Shown here piece by piece: positions 1 through 5,182 of a stretch of 12,481 nucleotides of DNA. A program made the position numbers and the translations under genes. The notes under the pieces were generated by a model. It was not told the DNA's origin. It saw only the letters and a program-made list of their open reading frames with translations, and did not search any database. Position 1 is the stretch's first letter. Every line of letters starts with the position of its first letter. The stretch is from CAIYRG01 sp035318785. GTDB taxonomy: Bacteria > Pseudomonadota > Alphaproteobacteria > Micropepsales > Micropepsaceae. Location: the NCBI GenBank assembly GCA_035318785.1, contig DATHDZ010000093.1, forward strand, positions 1 through 12,481, in the 5' to 3' direction.

Positions 1-30
1 GCCTCATGCCTGGGAGCACTCGGCAATTCC

Positions 31-876
31 TTATTGTTCCGCGATGATGTCGACGGTGCCCCGTGCGCCCGGACCTCGGCCCATGATTTGGGTAAGGAAT
101 GGCATGATGGTCCTCATTTCGCCTGCGAACCCGAAGGGGGGATTCACGACCAAAAGCCCAGCCGCAGAGAGCGGCGGTCCCCTGCCCTCGGCAATGGGTG
201 ATTGTGCGGCGCCGGTGTCGAATTCGATCCTGAGCAAAGACCGGACGCCCGCATTCAAGAACTCGCCGGCCGACGCGGCAATTTTGGCTCGCGCCTTCGC
301 CGGATACCAGAACAGGACTATTCCGTTGGCGAACCGCCGGTGCGCCGCGAGGGCCGTTCGGGTCGCATCAGAAAACTCGTCTTCGGATTCGTAAGGCGGA
401 TCGATCAGCACGAGCCCGCGGCGTTCCGGCGGCGGCAGAAGGCGCGGAAGCTCGCGATGAAAATCGCCTAAGATGATTCGTGCCCTGTTGTCGCCGGCAA
501 GCGCGGCTGCCAGGGAGGCCTGTTCCTCCGGATGTTTTTCGATTCCGACCAGACGGTCTTTTGTGCGCAGCAATCTTGCCGCGATCAGCGGTGAGCCGGG
601 GTAGACGCCTTCGCCGAAGCCGCGCACCACATCGCAATAAGGCCCGAGCACACCCGGAAGCGCGTCCATGCGCAACAGGCGCAATATCCCACCCGCAGCT
701 TCCGCGGTCTTTTTGGCCTCGACTCCCTGAAGATCATAAAGACCGCGCCCGCCATGCGTATCGATCACAGCGAAGGGCGTGTCTTTCTTGCACAAGTGCA
801 GAAGAACGCCCACCAAAGCTGCGTGCTTCAGCACGTCGGCGAAGTTTCCGGCATGATAGGCGTGACGATAATTCAT
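31..876 (-). CDS. rlmJ: 23S rRNA (adenine(2030)-N6)-methyltransferase RlmJ
   Basis: A 281-aa SAM-dependent methyltransferase that in the characterised E. coli family methylates N6 of A2030 in 23S rRNA, acting in the cytoplasm on ribosomal RNA. The N-terminus (NYRHAYHAGNFADVLKH, residues 2-18) is the family signature. The SAM-binding acidic loop DTHGGRG is at 39-45, and the N6-adenine methylase catalytic motif DPPYE is at 159-163. A WYP motif (190-192) and NPP (245-247) near the C-terminus also match E. coli RlmJ, and the length is normal (E. coli about 280). It lies 29 bp downstream of efp on the same strand with no terminator between, so the two are probably co-transcribed. The Shine-Dalgarno is weak (only GCAGG very close to the ATG), which fits translation as a downstream operon gene. 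The start at 876 agrees with the family N-terminus. Confidence 0.95.
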   Translation of the reverse strand: MNYRHAYHAGNFADVLKHAALVGVLLHLCKKDTPFAVIDTHGGRGLYDLQGVEAKKTAEAAGGILRLLRMDALPGVLGPYCDVVRGFGEGVYPGSPLIAARLLRTKDRLVGIEKHPEEQASLAAALAGDNRARIILGDFHRELPRLLPPPERRGLVLIDPPYESEDEFSDATRTALAAHRRFANGIVLFWYPAKARAKIAASAGEFLNAGVRSLLRIEFDTGAAQSPIAEGRGPPLSAAGLLVVNPPFGFAGEMRTIMPFLTQIMGRGPGARGTVDIIAEQ

Positions 877-905
877 GGCCTGCGCTTTACGGCCGCGCGC
901 GCATT

Positions 906-1475
906 TTATTCCTTGGCGCGCTCGAGATAGGCGCCGTCCTCGGTCTGCACCACCACACGCGTGCCCTTGTTGATATGGGGCGGCACCATGGTCTTTACGC
1001 CGTTGGAAAGCATCGCCGGCTTGAAGGACGAGGACGCGGTCTGCCCTTTGACCACCGGCTCGGTATCGACGATCTCCAGCACCACGCGAGCCGGCAGCTC
1101 GACGGAAATCGGCACGCCATTGTACAGGCTCACATGGACTTCCATGTTTTCGGCGAGGTACGCAGTCCCATCCCCGATCACATCGCCGGGCACATGGATC
1201 TGCTCGAAATTGTTGGGCTCCATGAACACGTAACTATCCCCGTCCTGGTAGAGATAGTTGTATTTGTTTTCGTCGATGAAGGCCTTTTCGACCGAATCCG
1301 TGGTCTTGTAGCGCTCGTTCGTCTTCACGCCATCCGAGATGCGGCGCATTTCCAGATGCGTCACCGGCGTGCCCTTGCCAGGATGGATGTTTTCGGCGCG
1401 TATGACGACGTAGAGTTTGCCTTCCTTCTCCACGACGTTGCCTTTTCGAATGCTGCTGGCGATGACTGAGACCAC
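906..1475 (-). CDS. efp: Elongation factor P (EF-P), beta-lysylation type
   Basis: A 189-aa EF-P, which binds between the ribosomal P and E sites and relieves stalling at polyproline stretches. The N-terminal KOW-like domain covers about residues 1-65, followed by two OB-type domains ending in YLERAKE. The modification loop reads HPGKG with lysine at position 34, the same number as the E. coli residue that receives (R)-beta-lysine, and the adjacent epmA and epmB genes supply that modification. The start is GTG at 1475, chosen because the next residues (VIASSIRKGN) match the family N-terminus and an AGAGG Shine-Dalgarno lies just upstream on the minus strand (within 1482-1487). It is divergent from epmA and appears to be the first gene of an efp-rlmJ transcription unit. 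No unusual residues were seen. Confidence 0.97.
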   Translation of the reverse strand: MVSVIASSIRKGNVVEKEGKLYVVIRAENIHPGKGTPVTHLEMRRISDGVKTNERYKTTDSVEKAFIDENKYNYLYQDGDSYVFMEPNNFEQIHVPGDVIGDGTAYLAENMEVHVSLYNGVPISVELPARVVLEIVDTEPVVKGQTASSSFKPAMLSNGVKTMVPPHINKGTRVVVQTEDGAYLERAKE

Positions 1476-1519
1476 GCTTTGCCTCTTGATTTGTGCCGGG
1501 AGCCGGCGTCCGGGGCCGG

Positions 1520-1548
1520 GTCATAGCAGGTGCCCTTCCCACGGCCAA
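1520..1548 (-). promoter_or_regulatory. Putative sigma-70-type promoter for efp
   Basis: Read on the minus strand, TTGGCC (1548-1543) and TATGAC (1525-1520) are separated by exactly 17 nt. Each box matches the sigma-70 consensus at 4 of 6 positions, and the second is preceded by TGC, an extended -10. The -10 lies 45 nt before the efp GTG, leaving a short leader with the Shine-Dalgarno. It sits in the 96-bp efp/epmA divergent gap. This is pattern matching only. Confidence 0.4.
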
Positions 1549-1571
1549 GATGGCCTCTTGAGGACAGTGGG

Positions 1572-2621
1572 ATGCCGATGACCGGGCCGTCTCCCTGGTG
1601 GGATAGACGCGTGCACGCGGACCGCCGGCCGCTGCTCGCGGCGCGCGGGCGCATCCGCGAGGCGGTGCGGCGCTATTTCATGGCTGCGGGGTTCACCGAA
1701 GTCGAATGCGGCGCTTTGCAGATCTCGCCGGGGAATGAGGCCCATTTGCATGGCTTTGAAACGCAGCTTATCTCCCCCGATGCGTCTCGAAAGCGTCTTT
1801 ATCTGCACACTTCGCCCGAATTCGCCTGCAAGAAGCTGCTGGCCGCAGGCGAACGGCGGATCTTCACTTTCGCTCCGGTCTTTCGCAATCGCGAGCGCGG
1901 CGACCTTCACGCGCCCGAATTCACCATGCTGGAATGGTATCGCGCAGGTGAGCCTTACGGCTCCGTGATCCAGGATTGCCTGAACATCCTCAAGCTGGCG
2001 GCAGGCGAAGCGGGAACATCGGTTTTTCGCTTTCGCGGCCGGCAGGCGGACGTTGACAACGGGCCGGAGCGTCTCAGCGTGGCGGAGGCTTTCCGGCGCT
2101 ATGCTGCGATTGATCTCACGACCGCGATGGGCCTCGACGGGTCGCCTGATCGCGAAGCACTGGCGCGCGCGGCACTGGCAGCCGGAATCAAAATCGCGGA
2201 AGACGACCATTGGTCCGATATTTTCAGTCGTGTGCTCACCGAACGGATCGAGCCACGGCTCGGACTCGACCGGCCGACAATCCTGGATCGCTATCCTCGC
2301 ATCGAGGCGGCGCTGGCGCGCAGCTCGGCGGACGATCCGCGTTTCGCAGAACGCTTCGAGCTGTATCTCTGTGGTGTCGAACTCGCCAACGGATTTGGCG
2401 AGCTCACCGATCCGCAGGAACAGCGTCATCGCTTCGAAGTGGAGATGAGAGAGAAAGAACGGATTTACGGCGAGCGTTATCCGATCGACGAGGACCTCCT
2501 CGACGCGCTCGCGCATATGCCTGAGGCATCCGGCGTCGCGCTGGGTTTCGACCGGTTGGTGATGCTGGCGACCGGGGCCGGCCGGATCGATCGCGTCATG
2601 TGGACGCCAGCGCCGGAATGA
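1572..2621 (+). CDS. epmA: EF-P--(R)-beta-lysine ligase EpmA (GenX/PoxA/YjeA)
   Basis: A 349-aa class II lysyl-tRNA synthetase paralogue that activates (R)-beta-lysine with ATP and transfers it to K34 of EF-P instead of to tRNA. It consists of the catalytic core only: there is no N-terminal OB-fold anticodon-binding domain, as expected for EpmA. Class II motif 2 is seen as FRNRERG (104-110) followed by PEFTMLEWY (115-123). The substrate-pocket segment VELANGFGELTDPQEQ (269-284) and motif 3 GVALGFDRLVML (321-332) match E. coli EpmA. The ATG at 1572 is chosen over one at 1530 because GAGGA lies 7 nt upstream (1560-1564) and the extra 14 residues do not look like family sequence. It is divergent from efp, and its stop overlaps a possible start of epmB, which suggests coupling. 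Confidence 0.95.
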   Translation: MPMTGPSPWWDRRVHADRRPLLAARGRIREAVRRYFMAAGFTEVECGALQISPGNEAHLHGFETQLISPDASRKRLYLHTSPEFACKKLLAAGERRIFTFAPVFRNRERGDLHAPEFTMLEWYRAGEPYGSVIQDCLNILKLAAGEAGTSVFRFRGRQADVDNGPERLSVAEAFRRYAAIDLTTAMGLDGSPDREALARAALAAGIKIAEDDHWSDIFSRVLTERIEPRLGLDRPTILDRYPRIEAALARSSADDPRFAERFELYLCGVELANGFGELTDPQEQRHRFEVEMREKERIYGERYPIDEDLLDALAHMPEASGVALGFDRLVMLATGAGRIDRVMWTPAPE

Positions 2622-2629
2622 GAGGACAC

Positions 2630-3697
2630 ATGCGAAATAAGGGCCAGGTTTTGCGGACCGTAGAGGATTTGACAGAGGCCGGCCTTGTTGGGCCGCAGTC
2701 CGTCGACGGTCTGCGCGCCGTCGCCGCGAAGTATGCCGTGGCGATCACGCCCGCCATCGCCGATCTCATCGATGTCCGCGATCCCGATGACCCGATCGCC
2801 CGCCAATTCGTACCCTCAAAAGCGGAGCGCGAGATCACGATAGAGGAACGCAGCGATCCCATCGGCGATGACCGGCACAGTCCGGTTCGCGGAATCGTCC
2901 ATCGCTATGACGATCGCGTGCTTCTAAAACTCACACATGTTTGTCCGGTCTATTGCCGGTTCTGCTTCCGCCGCGAGATGGTTGGCCCCGGGGAAGATCA
3001 AGTGCTGCCCCCCGCCGCACTCGACGCTGCGCTCGACTATATCGCCGCTCATAGCGGGATTTGGGAGGTGATCCTCACCGGGGGCGACCCTTTCATGCTG
3101 TCGCCGAGGCGCCTTGCGGACGTCGCGGAACGCCTCAGCACCATTGCGCATGTCAGAGTCCTGCGCTGGCATACGCGCATGCCGGTTGCCGATCCCGAAC
3201 GCATCACGGACACGTTGGTCCGCGCCATCAAAACGCGCAAAGCGACCTATGTTGCGGTGCATGTGAATCACCCGCGCGAGCTCTCGGATGCGGCACAGCG
3301 CGCCTGCGCCAGGCTGATCGATGCCGGGATTCCTCTCGTCAGCCAGAGCGTGCTGTTGAAGGGCGTCAATGATGATGTGGCCACGCTGGAAGCCTTGATG
3401 CGTGCGCTCGTCGAGACGCGCATCCAGCCCTATTATCTGCACCATATGGACCTCGCGCCGGGGACGGGCCATTTCCGCGTGCCCATTGCCGAAGGTCAAA
3501 GACTGATGCGCGAGCTGCGTGCCCGCGTTTCGGGTCTCTGCCAACCCCATTATGTACTCGACATTCCAGGCGGCTATGCCAAGGCGCTGCTCAATCTCAG
3601 CGACATCGAACGGACCGGCGATTCCCACCGGCTGCGCGACGCCAAAGGCCGATGGCATTCCTACCCAAATCTCGAAAAGCCGGACGATGTGACTTAG
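2630..3697 (+). CDS. epmB: EF-P lysine 2,3-aminomutase EpmB (KamA-family radical SAM)
   Basis: A PLP-dependent radical SAM enzyme (355 aa from this start) that converts L-lysine into (R)-beta-lysine for EpmA. The radical-SAM cluster motif CPVYCRFC has cysteines at 105, 109 and 112. GGDP (151-154) is the SAM-binding segment. The PLP lysine is probably K244 in SVLLKGVND. Aspartates in MDLAPGTGHF (D274) and in LDIPGG (D311) occupy the positions that bind substrate lysine in clostridial KAM. The C-terminal stretch to WHSYPN is KAM-like and longer than in E. coli EpmB, so catabolic lysine aminomutase activity cannot be excluded, but adjacency to efp and epmA favours EpmB. The start is uncertain. 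ATG 2630 has AGAGGA at 2621-2626; ATG 2618 overlaps the epmA stop as ATGA; GTG 2600 is also in frame. Confidence 0.9.
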   Translation: MRNKGQVLRTVEDLTEAGLVGPQSVDGLRAVAAKYAVAITPAIADLIDVRDPDDPIARQFVPSKAEREITIEERSDPIGDDRHSPVRGIVHRYDDRVLLKLTHVCPVYCRFCFRREMVGPGEDQVLPPAALDAALDYIAAHSGIWEVILTGGDPFMLSPRRLADVAERLSTIAHVRVLRWHTRMPVADPERITDTLVRAIKTRKATYVAVHVNHPRELSDAAQRACARLIDAGIPLVSQSVLLKGVNDDVATLEALMRALVETRIQPYYLHHMDLAPGTGHFRVPIAEGQRLMRELRARVSGLCQPHYVLDIPGGYAKALLNLSDIERTGDSHRLRDAKGRWHSYPNLEKPDDVT

Positions 3698-3885
3698 ACG
3701 CGCCACGCCGCGTCGCAACGCCCCCGCAATTGTCATGGGTAAATTTATTCCATTCCAGCCAACCAAATCTTTACCGGAAATCAAACCGCCTTCCCTTGCA
3801 CAGCCGGCGTTTCTGGCATTTGATGATCGATAGGCCGGTTCTCGTAAGAGGCAACAGGCCGCGTGGTTGGATCTGGGAGAGCACG

Positions 3886-4179
3886 ATGAAAACGAAATTG
3901 ATGTTGTCGCTGCTGTTCGCTTCGGCAACCTTTATCATGCCGGCATCGGCAAATTGGTTTCATAATCCCTATCAGGGCATAAACCGCAATGTCGGCTCGG
4001 CGCCGAATCCGACGCCTGCCGACTTAAGGGAAGACCGCCTTCCCATCGTCACGAAAGACGAAGACAATTCCAACGTTGACGCTGCGGCGGCAAAAACCGC
4101 CAGTGCCGACGGCGAACGCAAGGCGCTCACGCAGAGCGGCGGCGCAGGAAACATCGCTGCGGCTTCACCGTCTCGCTAA
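3886..4179 (+). CDS. Small exported protein with NWF/GSAPNPTPADLR motif (short paralogue)
   Basis: I do not recognise a named family. The predicted product is 97 aa. Residues 1-22 form a signal peptide (MKTK, a hydrophobic core, then PASA), with probable signal peptidase I cleavage before N23. The mature protein begins NWFHNPYQG and then has NVGSAPNPTPADLR (35-48). After this comes an acidic stretch (TKDEDN) and an Ala/Ser/Gly-rich, probably disordered tail. The same NWF and GSAPNPTPADLR block opens the mature part of the next gene, so the two are tandem paralogues at their N-termini; here the PRC-like domain is missing. An ORF extends upstream to 3652, but ATG 3886 is preferred because it gives a proper signal peptide and has GGGAGAG at 3875-3881. 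It lies 188 bp after epmB and is followed by a strong terminator, so it is probably monocistronic. Confidence 0.8.
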   Translation: MKTKLMLSLLFASATFIMPASANWFHNPYQGINRNVGSAPNPTPADLREDRLPIVTKDEDNSNVDAAAAKTASADGERKALTQSGGAGNIAAASPSR

Positions 4180-4204
4180 CGCGAACGCGAAAGCTCTTCT
4201 GTTG

Positions 4205-4234
4205 AAACGGGCCGCAATCCGCGGCCCGTTTTTT
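4205..4234 (+). terminator. Intrinsic terminator after the 97-aa exported protein
   Basis: A perfect 11-bp stem (AAACGGGCCGC at 4205-4215 pairing with 4221-4231) with a 5-nt loop, running into six T residues (4229-4234). It lies 25 nt after the stop codon. This is a textbook rho-independent terminator for the plus strand. Confidence 0.9.
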
Positions 4235-4419
4235 GTGCGCCGCATCGGCGCAAACCGCCGCGCCCAAGTCTTCGAAATACCACAATCTTCATCGGCTTCG
4301 AGACGTGCCCCGAAAGCGCTTTGCGCGTTTTCTTTGTGACGGCTCGGCGGGTCATTCCCGGAGGGCGGAGTTGCCAGAACATCGGCCGGGCTCCGATAGC
4401 TTAGACAGAGGAGTGGAAC

Positions 4420-4935
4420 ATGAAAACCACCAACACGATGATGTCCCTGCTGCTGCTGTCGGCAGTGTGCATCTCTCCCGCTTCCGCGAATTGGTTCGGC
4501 AACCATGTTGCTCAGACCGATCTGAACATCGGATCTGCGCCCAATCCGACGCCAGCCGATTTGCGCGCGATCGGCGATTCGAAATTGGCGGTGGCGGAGC
4601 CGCGCTCCGTCGCGATGCAGACCTCGATCATGCCCCAGCACGAACAGACAATGAGCACTGCGCAACTCGCCAGCATGGAAGGGCGCGCCGTGTCAGGCTC
4701 CGATGGTGAAAGATTGGGCTATATCCTTGCGGTCGATCAGCACGCCGGCCTCATCGAACTGCAGACTCCCAGAGGAATCGCAATCGCGGTGCCGGCCTCG
4801 CTGCTGGTTGAGAAGGGCGGCCATGTGGTCGCGCCCACGACCTCACGAGCCGACGTCATGGCGATGGCGAAGACCCAGACGGGCCGGACCGTGGCGATCA
4901 ACATCGACCGGCGTCAGCAGGCTTTGCGCGGTTAG
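4420..4935 (+). CDS. Exported protein with GSAPNPTPADLR motif and PRC-barrel-like domain
   Basis: A 171-aa protein of unknown role. Residues 1-23 are a signal peptide ending SPASA, with cleavage predicted before N24. The C17 context (SAVC) is not a good lipobox, so it is probably not a lipoprotein. The mature N-terminus NWFGN and NIGSAPNPTPADLR (36-49) repeat those of the gene upstream. Residues about 84-165 (MEGRAV..DGERLGYILAVD...IAVPASLLVEKGGHVVAP) have the beta-strand pattern of a PRC-barrel: a 'G-RV---DGE-LG-I--V' start and a residue run ending in a V-P. This assignment is by pattern, not by search. The start has AGAGGAG at 4407-4413. A terminator follows at 4982. It probably acts in the periplasm. 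Confidence 0.85.
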   Translation: MKTTNTMMSLLLLSAVCISPASANWFGNHVAQTDLNIGSAPNPTPADLRAIGDSKLAVAEPRSVAMQTSIMPQHEQTMSTAQLASMEGRAVSGSDGERLGYILAVDQHAGLIELQTPRGIAIAVPASLLVEKGGHVVAPTTSRADVMAMAKTQTGRTVAINIDRRQQALRG

Positions 4936-4981
4936 CGGGTATAGGGCGAATCGGCCCGTTTTGGTCTCGGCCGTACCGCTC

Positions 4982-5018
4982 AGGGCCATGGCGAAATCCC
5001 GCCATGGCCCTTGTTTTT
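4982..5018 (+). terminator. Intrinsic terminator after the PRC-like exported protein
   Basis: A perfect 12-bp stem (AGGGCCATGGCG at 4982-4993 pairing with 5000-5011), a 6-nt loop, then TTGTTTTT (5011-5018). It isolates the exported-protein gene from the oxidoreductase operon downstream. Confidence 0.9.
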
Positions 5019-5064
5019 GTTGACGGAATCTAATAGTCCGCCAGAGTGAAATTTTTCCGCCATC

Positions 5065-5103
5065 GTGGCGTCTATGGTGTAAATAGACCCCATGAGACGC
5101 CAC
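5065..5103. promoter_or_regulatory. Long inverted repeat in the leader of the kor operon
   Basis: GTGGCGTCTATGG (5065-5077) pairs with 5090-5103 over 13 bp with one bulged G at 5094; the outer nine pairs are perfect (5065-5073 with 5095-5103). The loop is 12 nt. There is no T-tract, so it is not an obvious terminator. It may be an operator dyad or a 5'-UTR hairpin. A shorter alternative stem, TCTAT/ATAGA (5071-5075 with 5083-5087), is nested inside. A perfect 10-bp palindrome, ACTCGCGAGT, follows directly at 5104-5113. Confidence 0.6.
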
Positions 5104-5124
5104 ACTCGCGAGTCACAGCGAGGC

Positions 5125-5178
5125 AAAACCGGGTGGAACACGGCACGTAGAGGATTTACCAAAACCGGTCAGAACACG
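5125..5178 (+). repeat. Paired 18-bp direct repeats before the kor operon
   Basis: AAAACCGGGTGGAACACG (5125-5142) and AAAACCGGTCAGAACACG (5161-5178) are identical at 15 of 18 positions; the three mismatches are central and contiguous. The start-to-start distance is 36 bp. The second copy ends four bases before the earliest possible start codon (GTG 5183). An in-frame stop at 5093-5095, with no start codon between it and 5183, shows the repeats are not within this gene. The layout fits a tandem regulator-binding site; function is inferred. Confidence 0.6.
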
Positions 5179-5182
5179 TGCA

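Noticed and set aside
480..1469. A 329-aa open frame on the plus strand opposite efp and rlmJ
   Set aside because: It spans two well-supported minus-strand genes and the gap between them, and its protein is Arg/His-rich without any domain; a shadow of GC-rich coding DNA.
1521..2516. A 331-aa open frame on the minus strand opposite epmA
   Set aside because: It is antisense to a gene with clear class II synthetase motifs and has no recognisable protein family.
3697..3714. 6-bp hairpin GACGCG/CGCGTC right after the epmB stop as terminator
   Set aside because: It has no T-tract and a short stem.
3796..3824. Possible promoter TTGCAC-17-TTTGAT before the 97-aa exported protein
   Set aside because: The -35 matches only 3 of 6 and the -10 4 of 6, about what chance gives in this gap.
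2924..3928. A 334-aa minus-strand open frame opposite epmB
   Set aside because: It is antisense to the radical-SAM and PLP motifs and runs across the epmB end and the following gap; no domain seen.
4312..4335. A second terminator-like hairpin (GAAAGCGC/GCGC-G-TTTTC then TTT)
   Set aside because: It has a short stem with a bulge, and a far stronger terminator lies 80 bp upstream.
4371..4400. Possible promoter TTGCCA-18-GATAGC before the PRC-like gene
   Set aside because: The -35 is good (5 of 6) but the -10 is poor (3 of 6) and would leave a leader of only about 13 nt.
5020..5048. TTGACG as the -35 of the kor operon promoter
   Set aside because: No -10 better than 3 of 6 lies 15-19 nt downstream, and it overlaps the end of the terminator region.
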